Made by a program: the position numbers and the translations under genes
In this document: piece after piece, positions 25,201 to 37,400 of the stretch
Numbering within the stretch: position 1 is the first letter of the stretch
Layout of the letters: each line of letters opens with the position of its first letter
The notes under the pieces: model-generated
What the model was told of the DNA's origin: nothing
Databases searched by the model: none
What the model saw: the letters and a program-made list of their open reading frames with translations, nothing else
Assembly: GCA_014529385.2 (NCBI GenBank)
Contig: CM043944.1
Coordinates: forward strand, 177,063,740 to 177,127,739
From: Adiantum capillus-veneris
Taxonomy: Eukaryota; Streptophyta; Polypodiopsida; Polypodiales; Pteridaceae
Length of the DNA: 64,000 nt
Direction: 5' to 3'

Positions 25201-25659
25201 TGTCGTTTTCATGAGGTAGGCATCGCTTACTCAATATGGCTTTCATCATCATTGAGATGAAAAAAATAACAAAACTATTAACTAATGTTAGAATTTGAAG
25301 CTTTTGATACCGCCAAAGCATTAGGAACGCCCAAAAACCTAAAAAATGAATGTCTACTTGCAATGTTCTAACGCTCGGAGAAAGAGAAAATATAAAAAAA
25401 ACCCTAAGGAGTTTTTGCCAAATGATAAAAATCCATTTTTGGTGGGTTTTTTTACCTTTTCTCCCGAGTGTCAGAACAAGGCAAGAAGAAATGTGTTTTT
25501 AAGTTTCTAGGTGTTCCGAACGCAATGGAAGTGTCAAAAAATTAAAATTCTACCATCAATTGATAGTTTTAGTTTTGTTAAATTTTATTGATGATGAAAG
25601 CATTGTTGAATGAGACAAATACACCTCATGAAAAGGACACTCTTGGCCATTTCAGCAGA

Positions 25660-27141
25660 CGGATGCCCACCTAGCCGAACACCACATTTTTTATATATTT
25701 GTACTATATTATTTTTTTTGGGCTAGTTTAGCTATACTATGTTTAAATCTAATTCTAGACTAGCAGATCTATTTTGTAAGTTGTAGTTATTTTATGCTAT
25801 TTGTAAAGGCCCATGTGAGCCGGCCACTAGACATTTAGAAAGCCCTAGGTATAAAAGATAATAACCTTAGTATGAAAGGACGCTTATCTTTTGGAGAAAG
25901 AAGAGAGCTCTATGTACACATGCTCAAGCGGCCAAGCAACTCAAACTTGTAATCGAATTTTCTAATGATTAGGTAATCCAGTTTCAATTTTGAATCTTGC
26001 ATTGTGTTCCTCTTATCTTGTTCTTGCATTAATTGTAAGCATTTCAAGTTATGTTGTGGTTTGTGACTACGCGTTGTTGGAAACAAGGAAACTGAAACAC
26101 CTCTATAGCGATGTCACCCAAGAGCGTTGAAAGAGAACTACAAGAACACCACAAGATTTGTAAAATCCCTTTGAAACACCACAAGTCCAACAAGAGTAGT
26201 CCCCTTGGGAATTTACTGGCCGTCGCCCACCCAAGAGACTATGTCACATAGGAGCAAAACCCTGTCAAAGCATGGATTTAGAGCACACGCCGACCAATGC
26301 ATAAGAAGACAAGGCCTCCCCTTTCACCATTGGAAATCAAAAACCCACAAAATAAACATCAATTCCAAAATTCATACATACATGCCCTCCCAATCTGCCT
26401 GTACACAATTTGCCACTAGGATGCCATAGCCATAACCCTGCAGAGAACTAGTCATAACCAGAAGAGCACAACTCCAATTGGGGCATTTTAAATCTTGAGA
26501 AAAATCTTGAAAAATGAATGGCAAGAAATCTGAAGATGAAAAAATTTGAATCTACACGCCGCTACATGAAAAATTGGTGCGAACAGGGAGCTGTCCCAAC
26601 ATGAGTACACGTAGAGTAGGCAAGGCGGGGGCAGAAACTGCAACAGAAACCATCAAGGAGGCACAACGAGCTCAACCCTACAAATTTCTGGAATTTGGCT
26701 GAATGATTTTACATGATTTTAAGTTATATACAAGTCTCACTTCAAAAAAGCTCACTCACGGGCACTTACAGCAGCCCGATATAGTTGTCACTAGACTAGC
26801 GATTTGCAGTGCATGTACATATGCTTGCTAAAGCAAGCTAAAAACCCCACAAAAAGAAATTCCACACAAACTTTTGGCATCAGGTGTCATGTCCGTATGT
26901 AAAAATTTACAAAAACGGGGTGTCAGAATGCGCCCAACAGTGTATGCAAGCCTAATCTTCAGTTTTGAGTGCTTAAATCACTATTTTTTTGAAATTTTGA
27001 ACAAAGAAGAGGGTTATTGGACCTTCAGGTGCCTTTTTGGACTGTTCTATGATCTATCCAATCAGTTTCATGAGTATTGACGTTAGTATGTTACCGCCAA
27101 ATAGCTATGCTACAAACATCCATCACGGTGGCCTGCTAACA
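25660..27141 (+). repeat. G3 5' LTR with an inserted LTR-like segment
   Basis: The segment ACTCAAACTTGTAAT through GCATTGTGTTCCTCTTATC (25945-26020) parallels the G1 LTR (4018-4100), and the end AGCTATGCTA to CTAACA parallels G1 up to its PBS. A TATAAAAG box lies at about 25851. The left border is uncertain. An 865-bp insertion sits at 26075-26939. Confidence 0.65.
26075..26939. repeat. Putative solo LTR inside the G3 LTR
   Basis: Bounded by the inverted ends TGTTGG and CCAACA and interrupting otherwise collinear G1-type LTR sequence. Flanks GCGT and GTGT could be a target duplication with one CG to TG change. No coding sequence inside and no internal retroelement region, so solo LTR is the simplest reading. 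Confidence 0.5.
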
Positions 27142-27142
27142 T

Positions 27143-27160
27143 TGAAGTCGTTGTCGGGGA
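27143..27160 (+). other. G3 primer-binding site, mutated tRNA-Asp type
   Basis: TGAAGTCGTTGTCGGGGA two bases after the LTR end. It differs from the tRNA-Asp complement at four positions, mostly C to T or G to A. Confidence 0.65.
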
Positions 27161-28444
27161 GTGGTCCTTAAATGGTGAGTGACCTAGTGTGTATTTAAAG
27201 GATTTTTTTTATAAATATTTTTCATCCATTCCATTTACACCTTAGCAGTAAAGCAGTTAGACGTGGGTTTAGTGCTTGATAGAGTTTAGAGTCGAGGGAC
27301 CATCTAGACCTATCCTTGAGAGGTAAAGAGAGTTGTGAGTGACATACTAAAAGCATTTCATTCTTCATACCCACAACCTTTGTTATCTTTGTACACATCA
27401 CACTCACACAACATACATATGAGAGTGAGAAAGAAGATGGACAACCCACTTGAGAATAGCATTGGCAAGTATCACTGGAAAAAATTCAAAAGAGAATGTA
27501 CAACATTTGAGCTCATGAAAAAAAGAGCCTTGCTTTTCAAGTCCATGTGCTACTCCTTATTGCTCTCTATCAGACTCTCATGGTTGCCCCTTCTTCCCTT
27601 GCACCTAAGCTCCTAGCGGTAGCACTCTTCTATAGCCCTTTTGATCACCAGAGCTCTCGCTTCCTTGCTCTCATCACTACCAGATCACGAAATCAACCCC
27701 CTCCATGCCTTGAGTTCTTAAACCTCCTCAGTAGCATCAAGTGGCCTTTCTCTCAAGCACTCGAACAACACACCCCATCTAGTCCCTCTATTGTAACGCC
27801 CAGTGCCCCACCATGGAAGCATGCAACCCCTTTTGTTTGCAGCACTCCCCCTCCTCATCTGCGCATGGCCCTATTTGCATAGTGGCCATCTCCTTCACTT
27901 CAGCCCCACGGGCTCCTCTACATGGCTCACGACCAACCCAAATTTTGCATCCTTGTTTCCCTCAATCCCTACCCTTCTTCTATGCTCTCCTACACTTGTC
28001 GGCCACTACCAATGTTGCATGTGGTCGCTTCTTCTGCCCCTTGATTCCATGCATGCCAAACTTTTATTATCATGTAAAATGGTTTTTTAAACCCAAAGTT
28101 AAGCCACCCTTCACATCCCAGGCTGCATGCCCCAAGTCCACCTCAATTTATTAAAGCGTCCCAAGGAATGGGCCATGTGGTTGGTCATCCACAATCTTAC
28201 ACCGCAATTCCCACCTCCATTTCAAAAGGATAAGCTTCTAATTTAGCCCCTTATCACACCTTCCACTCCACATTTAAAAAAAAATCTTGCTCACCTCTCT
28301 TTCACACCCATACAATGTCCACCGTAATTCTCTCTTGAGTCAAGCATATGGTCAATATTATGGCCGGGGCCATTTCTTTCAAGCTCTACACATCGTAGCA
28401 ACACTTCAAAATATAAACTCTACCTTCAAAGCATTAGAAGATCT
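27161..28444. other. G3 leader then C-rich DNA of unknown origin
   Basis: 27190-27360 matches the G1 leader. From about 27590 to 28330 the sequence is C-rich with overlapping open frames of 93-113 codons on the plus strand. None has a recognisable domain and three frames are open at once, as happens in C-rich DNA. It could be a captured host fragment; nothing supports a function. Confidence 0.45.
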
Positions 28445-28620
28445 TGAAGGTCATTTGGAGAGCCTTCTAAGAAATTATATTTCTCCCTCTAGACAATTTT
28501 CTTAAAATACCTTTGCACTTATTGTGTACGTCCAAAGGACAACTAGATACTCTAAAACATGAACCTAATTTTTTGGTGTTCCTTGAAGACGATCACCTTT
28601 TCATTAAATACAATCATTGT
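28445..28620 (+). repeat. Dispersed repeat, copy 2
   Basis: Partner of 25040-25200. Lies immediately upstream of the integrase remnant, so the pair may derive from the RT/integrase side of a G3-type element. Confidence 0.6.
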
Positions 28621-29775
28621 AGCACCTAAAAGGATCTCATACATTGTGGATTACCTAACGACAAGAACCTTACCAGAAGGGTTGAGCAAAGTAAGGATTA
28701 AATCCATTCAAATTGAAATAGAGAATTATGTGTTGATTAGAGATCACCTCTATGGGTGAGTAAAGGACGATCAACTATGGATGTCTGCCACAAAGAGCGA
28801 AAGCATTCCCTTTCTAGAGAAAACTCATGCTGGACAAGCAAGTGGGCATTTTTCTACCAACAAAACTTCAAAATTAATTCTTGTAGCATAAATTTGGTGG
28901 CCTACCTTGTTCATGGATGCTATAGCTTATGTAAAAAGATGTGATAAATGCCATCAAAGAAAGGTACCTATGCAAATAGATAAGATGCCTCTACGACCAA
29001 TGATGGGGACAAGAGCATTTGTCAAATGTGACATAGATTTTGTAGGACATATATCACCTCCATCATATTTGACACATGCTGAGTACATCATAGTGGCAAC
29101 ATACTATTTTGACCAAATGGGTAGAAGCAAAGACGACACAATAGAATGATGTGAGAATGACATCACAATTCATATATGAGAATATTTTACATGATATGGG
29201 CTATCAATTGAGATATTTAGTGAGAGAGAGACTCATTTTATAAATGAAGTGATCCAAAAGATACATTTAGCTTTATGGGCATAAAAAGTGGCATACAAAA
29301 CATCAAATGGAACAACACCTTTTAAATGATGGTGTTTGGTCTTAATGTCATATTCCCCATAGGTTTCTTGATTCCCACGCTTAGAGTAGCCAAGAACTTA
29401 GATTGGATGGGTCATGAGCTATCTAAGTGAATAGATATTCTTAAGAAACTAGATGAGACACGCTTAAGAGTTGTCGCGGGCATTTATGCTCATTAAAAAT
29501 GCATGAAAGAATTTTATGATCAACATGTGATTAGTAAGGAGTTCAAGATGGGAGACTATGTGTTAGTCTACACCTTGAAACAATACTCCAAGAAATTAAA
29601 AAGGCGAGGTAATGGCCCATTTGTTGATTCATGGCATATCACTAGTGTATCCATAAAGCTTGCTACATTAGAGGGAGAACAGATGCCCAATTGGATCAGT
29701 GGATGTACATTAAAGAAATATCATTTTCCACTAACCACCAAAATGTTTGAAAAGATCCACAAGATTGTTGAATGA
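28590..29775 (+). pseudogene. G3 integrase remnant
   Basis: The zinc-binding N-terminus is readable: His pair in THAGQASGHFST (about 28830) then KRCDKCHQRK (28936-28965). DAIAYVKRCDKC and PLRPMMGTRAF are typical of Tat/Athila-like gypsy integrases. The core follows as IDFVGHISPPS with frame changes, KTSNGTTPF-like text near 29300, then the C-terminal part RMKEFYDQHV, GDYVLVYTLKQ and GNGPFV (29503-29640). A stretch of the core carrying the second catalytic Asp and Glu is deleted or unreadable near 29200-29290. Several stops. It would insert cDNA into the genome; this copy is dead. Confidence 0.88.
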
Positions 29776-30560
29776 GAGAAACAAGCCAAGGCTAATAAAG
29801 CAAAGGCCCAAGAGAAAGCTAAGCTTAGGATTCTAAAGTGCAAAGAACAAAGAAACATTGCAAACTCAACCACAATTCCTCAAATAAAAGCAATTCAAAA
29901 GGAGCATAATTTGCTTGGAGGCATTGAGGTACGCATCAAAATATAGCTTCCACATGGGATCAACAGATTGAGCACTTGTGGACACCGGAGCAAGAGCCAA
30001 TGTCATCAATATTTTACATACAGGAAGATGAAAAATGCGCCACTATCGACAAATCAGATAGAACTAAAAGCTAAAAATTGAGGAAATATTGTGAGCTTAG
30101 GCCAAGTCAATCTACTTACCACTATCAGTAGCCATCAATACCCACATCAACTTTGTATCATGGAAGATACAGATATCAATGAGGCAGTCATCCTAGGTGT
30201 TCTTTGGATGCAAACATACAAAGCAGCTTTAGATTGGCATGAGGATACATTAAAGTTCATAATTAATGACACCTCTTATGTCACTCACTAGCACAAAGTG
30301 ATCACTTGTGGAAAGTTCACACCATTGTTGCATATCCACAGCAAGTGATGATACTTATGCATGTACAACATTTCAACAAACAATCAACAAGATAGGTATG
30401 GGTAAAGAAATCAATCATGGCCACCAACCCTAAACAAATAAGGATACTTAAGGAAATAGCTCAAAAAGTGACAACCAAAATGAAATGGCACAGTACTCCT
30501 CAAAAATCTCAACTATTTCAAAGCAGCTATACTTGGAGGTGCCAACCAAAACAATAACAG
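29776..30560 (+). pseudogene. G3 post-integrase retropepsin-like domain with W-rich tail
   Basis: Directly after integrase comes a Lys/Ala-rich linker (KANKAKAQEKAKL, about 29785-29825). Then an aspartic protease active site in LVDTGARANVI (GAC at 29981), and after a frame change the second half, LGQVNLLTTISSHQYPHQL then AVILGVLWMQTYKAALDW (30091-30240). A normal retropepsin has D-T-G about 70-80 residues before an [IV]LG-x-x-W segment, as here. Then VWVKKSIMA and TWRCQPKQ in Lys-rich sequence (about 30390-30550) match the W-rich tail of G7. Gypsy elements normally carry one protease, before RT. Decayed by stops and at least one frame change. Confidence 0.72.
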
Positions 30561-30659
30561 AAATACATAGATAACCCACATGAGTACACTAGATTCCCAA
30601 GAAAACACAAACCCACGAAGCCCAACCAATATGGAAAACTTGGCAATGGAGACCAAAAC

Positions 30660-30779
30660 TACCGACTTGACACCCAACCCATTTGTCTCTACCAATGACC
30701 ACAACCGAGTCTAAGTGAATACCGACTCGACACCCAGCCCATTTGTCTCTACCAACGACCACAACCGAGTCTGAGTGAA
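30660..30779 (+). repeat. 60-bp tandem duplication
   Basis: Two head-to-tail copies (30660-30719 and 30720-30779) differing at a few bases, each with CATTTGTCTCTACCAA and CACAACCGAGTCT. Confidence 0.85.
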
Positions 30780-31070
30780 TACCTAAGCCGCCAACAACAA
30801 TTGAGCTCATTACACATGTACTTCCAAAACCCACAATCAAATAAAGGCACAACATATTCAAGCACTTTTATTCAAAAAACATAATATAGATGAAGTCTCT
30901 ACAACGAATACCATTGAACAAATAGTTCAGTATCCATATCCTAAATAGCATAGTGTTTCCCCATGCATTCCTTCCATTGGCATGATAGGGCCACATTACA
31001 CGACCTTGCATAGACACATCGTTACTACCCATGCACATTGCACAACATTTTGTCGAGGATGATTCAGAAT

Positions 31071-31083
31071 AGGAAGGGGGGAG
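31071..31083 (+). other. Candidate G3 polypurine tract
   Basis: AGGAAGGGGGGAG followed by TAGCAGCC, resembling the G5 border GGAGGGGGGGAG then TGTTAGCAGC. The LTR start word is damaged, so this is tentative. Confidence 0.4.
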
Positions 31084-31084
31084 T

Positions 31085-31681
31085 AGCAGCCTATGGCTAC
31101 TACATCCTGAAGATAATTCATGTGTACAATGTAAAAAGTGTGTTTTTTGCTTAATTTTTTGCTTTTATTTTGGTTTTTTATCTCTTAAATGGTATATTAA
31201 TGAGCCATACTAACCAAATTTGGCAATCATGATGCCTAGAGTGAGAGTGTATATATACAAGTATTAGGAACAATCTTGGCTAATTTTTGGTTGAATAATA
31301 GTAAATTCCAATAAGTTTCTTTAATTTTTAGTTACCAAAGGATCAAATATTAATAAAAATTACTCAAGAAAGACACAACCAAGTTTTGAAAGAAAACACC
31401 AAATCAGCAAAGCAAAAGCTTCAAGCATAGCAAGTTTCAAAAGATTTGGTGCAAATCAATTTTTTTGCCAACTTAGAATTGGCCAAATTTGCAAAATCAA
31501 GGGCAAATAGTGACACTAGATATCCAAATCATGGCCATTTGAGCCGTAGATGACATAACATGAGCAATCCAAGCAAAGAAGGTAAAAGTAAAATTGGGGC
31601 TCCAAGTAAGCAGCACAGACACTTTTACCCAAGGTAGGTCAATTTAGGCTTCATTTGTCATTTTCTCTGTGTGTGTCTGTG
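31085..31681. other. No gene recognised
   Basis: AT-rich DNA ending in a GT run in which G4 inserted. May be the remains of the G3 3' LTR, but it does not visibly match the G3 5' LTR. Confidence 0.4.
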
Positions 31682-34434
31682 TGTGAGGTCCCCACCCCGT
31701 CGTATCAGACAACGGATCTGATGGTAAACCTGGTGGCCACTAGATCTATAGCGGAAGCAAACAAAATGGTTCAGGGTTCAACTAGCGGACGATCTCTCAT
31801 CACAAAGTGAGTCGAGTTCGAGCCTACTAGCAAGGAGATCTAGCTCCATCTCGCAGGAGAAGCGTACTTAAACTATCTAGCGATCTTATGACCCACATTC
31901 CAAGAGGAGAGGAGCCTCGAGTGCCTTTTTCCCCATGTTTCAGAGGCACGTACTCTCGAGAATTCCCCGCTCTAGGGGCAATGAGCGTTACTAATATCGA
32001 GTAAGCGCTATGGGGACAGAGAGTTCCCGACCAATCGGGACCACCCATCTCGTAGGCATTGGCAACCTGAGCCAAGCCCCCACTTTCTACCCCCACACTC
32101 ACACTTCCTCGTGTGACCTAATTACTACCACAAAGGTTGTTCAACATAAATATTCCTTGTTTAATTCCGAATAACATGGTTCGTTAAAATAGCCCTTCAA
32201 CCAGTATTGCAAACAACACCAAGACAGAATTCTAGTAAAAATTATACTCAAACTTATTCATAAAAATTCCAATGTTCTGGAGGTACAACATTCCCCCTCC
32301 AGCGAGAGTTCACTCCTCCCGTTGTCGCCTAGCTGCCCATACAACTAGGTATGTCCACCGCATAGAAAGCACGTCATGGACACTCCCACCGCATAGAAAG
32401 CAAGACGTGGGTTCCCACCGCATAGAAAGCAAGTCGTGGGTATCCACCGCATAGAAAGCATGTCGTGGATTCAAGAGTCCTAACGAGGAACTCTGCCCCC
32501 TGTGATAAGTAGGGGGGTCAGGACTGATTCAACATTGGAAATAAAATGAACATGTCGAGCTAAATTTTCCTTAGCAAACATTCTTTCCTCTTGCAAACAG
32601 CATACCCATCAGACATTACCTTCCTACTTTAGAACTTAATGTACAATGATTTCAATGCCGAGGTTTCCATCGGATTTCTCCAACATGTTTGGGGATATGA
32701 GCATTCCTAACTAGCGTATGCAATGTTAATTTAAACAACTTAAATAAAAATATGATCTACCTCTTCTACTTCTTCATCGATGGCCCGTGAGATGGCCGGT
32801 ATTTGCTCGTCTCCCCTTTCCGTTGACATTGCTCGTTCCTGCTTCGCGATCATGGGCACCCCCGAAGCGCGTCCTCTTAACCGGGGCCATTTCTCACTAC
32901 TTTAAATGATTAGCTTGGAGAAAGAGCTAAGGTTCACAAGCATCATAACAGTCCAATGGGTAGATTAGTGACATCAATTAATCCCTCCTATATGAGAGTC
33001 TAGATTTCTTTCATAAGCAATCATTAAGGATGGCACATAATCCTATGGGAACCGGTTCTAAGATAATTATTCGGCTTGCATGATCAAGAATAATTAAGAT
33101 TTCACTATTAGAATTACCAGAGAATTGGATTAAGTATGATTAAACTATTTCCTAGCAATTTGATGAAGCAGATTTACCCTATGCATATGTGTGAGGAAAA
33201 ACCAATTCTTAGAGACTTAATGACGGATTAATTTCTCCTTAATTACGTCTTAATGCATAAAAAAATGAATTCAATTAAGCTGCAATGTTAATGAGTGATT
33301 ACAATAGTGATTCTCTTCAATCTACACAAATACTAGCTTACCGAATAATTGCTATGCTATCTAGAGAGAGAAGATTCTGATAATTTTGCTCTAATCATTA
33401 ATTCGAGAGTGAAGAATGGCTGATAATTCAGCTATGGAATGATGATTACATAATAGAGTACGAATAAGGAGAATTAAGAGAGTAGTCATAGAGATTTTTG
33501 ACTAGGAATAGGCATAATAGACAAGGAATTTAGATGGTAGAGAAAAAGATTCACAGATGGCATTAATTAAACTGTTATTACCATGATTAAGAGCTGGTAA
33601 TCTTCTCGATTTTCTGATCTAATCGAGCTTCTTGAGATGAAAATTCGGCAGCACCTCCCTCCTAGCTTCCTCTCCAATAGGTGTGTGATTCGGCAGCACC
33701 TCCAAATGTGTGTGGGTGTGTGTGTATGCACTGTGTGTATGTGTGATCATAAGTGTGTGTGTGTGTGTATGCAGGTCTTTAAATAGGCTCTTACAAGCTG
33801 AAAATCGATCTGGGTTGCTAAATGCATCTGGGAGCTTCTCAAGTTAAGCATGGCAAGTCCAGTTCTCTGCCCACCAAGTGTCAGGTTGGCTTGGTTAATT
33901 GGTTCTGAGACTGATTTGCAGGCTTGGCAGCTTTCCCAAGACTCCCACAAAGCAAGAGGGCGCCCCCTAGCTGCTAAAGCAGGTCTGGAGTGGGCTGGGA
34001 CCTGTTCCCACACAGTCCCGGGCCCCCGGTGCCTTCCCGGACAATTTTTAGGAAATTTGGTTCTAGGCTAAAACGGGTCATACGAATCGGATTTTGATGC
34101 CGTAAATTGCCATACAAAGCTCTAACTAAGGCGTACTGGCCCGAGTACCTGCCATATTTAGCAGCCCCCGGGGTCCGAAAATGCATTTTTTTAAATTTGG
34201 GGTACGGGTGCAGTTTTTCGAGACGGTCGAGACTGGACGGTTCGGGTGACCAAAAACTTACTATTTTTGAAAATTTTTTACAAAAATTATTTTAATTCAC
34301 ATTTTGAAGCTTTATAACGTTCTAAATATCATGACACTGACAGAATCTGGAAAACTGCTAAAAATAGTAACTTATTCCATTGTATTCATTTCGTGGTACA
34401 AGGGTGCTCTTGTGATCGGGTCAGAGACCTTACA
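31682..34434 (-). repeat. G4 3' LTR
   Basis: Plus-strand ends TGTGAGGTC and GACCTTACA. Contains the hairpin array at 32352-32470 and a GT-rich patch near 33710-33770. Small open frames at both ends are repeated in the other LTR and are not genes. Confidence 0.95.
32352..32470 (+). repeat. Four-unit hairpin array in the G4 3' LTR
   Basis: Four units of about 30 bp sharing ACCGCATAGAAAGCA as loop. Each is enclosed by its own inverted ends: TGTCCA/TGGACA, CCCAC/GTGGG, CCCAC/GTGGG, ATCCAC/GTGGAT. The arms differ between units but stay complementary. Confidence 0.85.
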
Positions 34435-34446
34435 ACCTCCCCAACG
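34435..34446 (-). other. G4 polypurine tract
   Basis: CGTTGGGGAGGT (minus) abuts TGTAAGG of the 3' LTR. Confidence 0.8.
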
Positions 34447-34465
34447 TGAAAAATTTGAGATGTCC

Positions 34466-37400
34466 TCATCTCAAGAATGAGTTTGGGTAATCTTTTAAGA
34501 GAGTCGATTCGTCTTCCCAAGTTGCATCCTCTTCAGGGTAATCCTTCCACTTTACCAGATGCTCCATGATAGTTCTATTGCGTAATTTCCTTTCTCTTGT
34601 TTCAAGTACATAGTCAGGTTCGAGCTCGAGAACTCCTTGTGCTGGCATGACTATCTGATCTGAGTCCAAGAATTGATCGGGATTGGGAATATAGGGTTTG
34701 AGTAAGCTGACATGGAATACATCATGAACCTTCAAGTTTGCAGGTAACTTTAGCTTGTAGGCCTGGTCACTTACAACCTTAATGATCTCGAATGGTCCAT
34801 AGTACCTTGGGCTAAGCTTCTTATATCTGCCTAGCGATAAGTTGCTTTTCTTAGGTCGGACTCGCAGAAAAACTTTATCCCCTTCTTTGAAAGTCCTTTT
34901 CGAACGATCCTTATCTGCATAGTGCTTCTGCCTATCCTGAGCTGCATGAATGTCCTGGCGAATAGCTCTAGTGTGTGCTTCCATATCTTCTAACATCTTT
35001 CTGGAGGCTTCTACTCTGATGGTTGGATCTGAAAAGTTCAGTGGTGCTAAGCAGTCCTGTCCATAAAGAGCTTTGAAAGGTGACATTCCAATGCTTCTGT
35101 GTTCGGAAGAGTTATAAGCATATTCTACCAAAGGTAGACATTGTAACCACTTATTTGGTTCTTGCGAACAATAGGCTCTGAGAATGTCCTCAATGACTTG
35201 ATTAACTCTTTCAGTTTGCCCGTCAGTCTGCGGATGATATTCTGTGCTGAAGGCTAATTGTGACCCAATAGATTGGAAAAGAGAGGTCCAAAATTTTGAT
35301 GTAAACTTGGCATCTCTATCGCTGACGATACGCTTGGGTAGACCATGTAACCTAAAAATCTCCTTGATGAATACCGGACTAATATCTGAAGCAGTAAAGG
35401 TTGTCTTTACGGGTATTAGATGAGCCACTTTTGTGAGCATATCAACAACCACAAAAACAGAATCATAACCTCCTGTAGAAGGCAACCCTGTAACAAAATC
35501 CATACTGATGCATTCCCACTTCATCTGGGGTATGTCAAGAGGTTGAAGTTGCCCTGGTAATTTGATCCTTTCGGCCTTTATCCGTTGACAAGAAAGACAT
35601 TGCCTCACATATCGAAGTATGTCTCCTTTCATTCCAGACCAGAAATAACTCCTTCTGACGGCGTGAAGAGTTTTAGCATAGCCTAGGTGTCCGGATGTAG
35701 GGCTATCGTGTGCTTCATATAGAATGGCCTTCTTTAAAGCTGGGTCTCTGGGTACACAGAGTCTATGTCTGTAGTAAAGACATCCTCCCATAAGAGAGTA
35801 ATATTTCGCTTCAAGCATCTTATTCTGCTGGACTAATGATGCCATACGTTGGTACTCTGGATCTTCGAGGGATGCTTCTTTGATTCTATCCCAGATAGGG
35901 TTATTTGGAATAGAGATAGCTCTGAGAAACGATTTTTGGCTAAGACCATCTGCAACTGCATTTTCCTTCCCTGGTCTATACTTTATGTCAAGGTCATATT
36001 CCTGTAATAGCTCTATCCATCGCCGTTGTCGCATATTGAGAATGGGTTGAGTAAAAATCCACTTTAAACTCTTGTGGTCTGTAACCAACTGAAACTTGCG
36101 TCCAAGAAGATAATGTCTCCATAACTTCAGTGCATGTATAACTGCTAAAAGTTCCAGATCATGAGTGGGATAACTCTTCTCATGATCCCTCAGCTTTCGC
36201 GAAGTATACGCCACCGGTCTTCCTTCTTGAGTAGGAACTCCGCCTAGAGCAAAATTACTAGCGTCTGTCGCTACTTCAAATTCTTTACTGAAGTCTGGAA
36301 GCTTTAAAATAGGAGCTGAGACCAAGAATTCTTTTAGCTTAGCAAATCTAGACTCATGCTCGGTCTTCCAATCGATCCTCATTCCTTTCTTCAGGAGTTC
36401 CGTCAAAGGTGCAGCAATACGTGCATAATCCTTGACAAAAATCCTGTACCATCCCGTTATTCCAAGAAATCCCCTTACTTCGCTGACAGTGGATGGTTGA
36501 GGCCAGTCAACGATGTCCTTGACTTTGTCTGGGTCTACTGAAATCCCTTCAGCCGAAATGACAAATCCAAGATAGTTGACCTTTGGTGAGCAAAAAGTGC
36601 ACTTGCTCTCCTTAGCGTAAAGCTGGTGTTCTCGAAAGAGATCAAGTACTTTGCGAACATGTTCCTTGTGATCTGCTTCATTCTTAGAATAGACTAGAAT
36701 GTCATCAAAGAAAACCAAGACAAAATCATCCAGGTAAGGTCTAAAAATATTCTGCATAAGTCGATTGAAGCTTGCAGGAGCATTTGTTAGTCCAAAAGAC
36801 ATTACTGTGAATTCGTAGTGCCCATACCTAGTATTGAAAGCTGTCTTCGGAATATTTGATTCCTTGATCCTGATTTGGTAATATCCTGACCTTAGATCTA
36901 TCTTTGTAAATATTTTGGCGCCGTGGAGTCTGTCCAAAAGTTCGTCAATCCTTGGAATTGGATACTTGTTCTTGACAGTTACCTGGTTCAGTCCACGATA
37001 GTCTATGCATAGCCTTAAGGTCCCATCCTTCTTCTTTTGGAAAACAACTGGAGCACCCCAAGGAGAAGTACTGGGTCGAATGAATCCTTGCTCAATGAGT
37101 TGCCTAAGTTGTTCTTTGAGTTCGATGGCCTCCGGAAGTGACATTTTATAAGGTCTTTTTGAGATAGGTTCACACCCAGGGATAGTCTCAATCCCATGAT
37201 CTACCTCTCTGTGTGGTGGAAGATTCGTAAGGTCTTCGGGGAATACGTCATCATACTCCCTCAACCAGTTTGGTTGAAGTGAGGTATCTGATTGGTCCAC
37301 CTTGTTGAGTTTAACTGCATATATTTGTTGACCCTTCCTTAGTCCCTTCAAAAGTCTGCTGGCCTTAACTAGAGTAGCCTTAGGTCTCCCGTTTTCCCCC

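Larger units (their letters stand above)
25660..31084 (+). mobile_element. G3: decayed Tat/Athila-like gypsy element
   Basis: Parts in plus-strand order: LTR (about 25660-27141), a mutated tRNA-Asp PBS, a leader resembling that of G1 (27190-27360 against 4700-4870), integrase (28590-29775), a second retropepsin-like domain and W-rich tail (29950-30550), and a PPT-like run at 31071-31083. Gag, first protease, RT and RNase H are gone or unrecognisable. Start and end are approximate. Confidence 0.65.

Noticed and set aside
27335-28154. Overlapping plus-strand frames of 93-113 codons
   Set aside because: Three frames are open together in C-rich DNA and no domain is recognisable, so coding is not supported.
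31827-32102. 91-codon minus-strand frame, repeated at 39694-39969
   Set aside because: It is inside the G4 LTR and identical in position in both. An LTR transcript could include it, but nothing suggests a protein.
32352-32470. Four regular repeats of about 30 bp, CRISPR-like at first sight
   Set aside because: No unique spacers, a eukaryotic LTR context and exact duplication in the other LTR. It is a tandem hairpin array.
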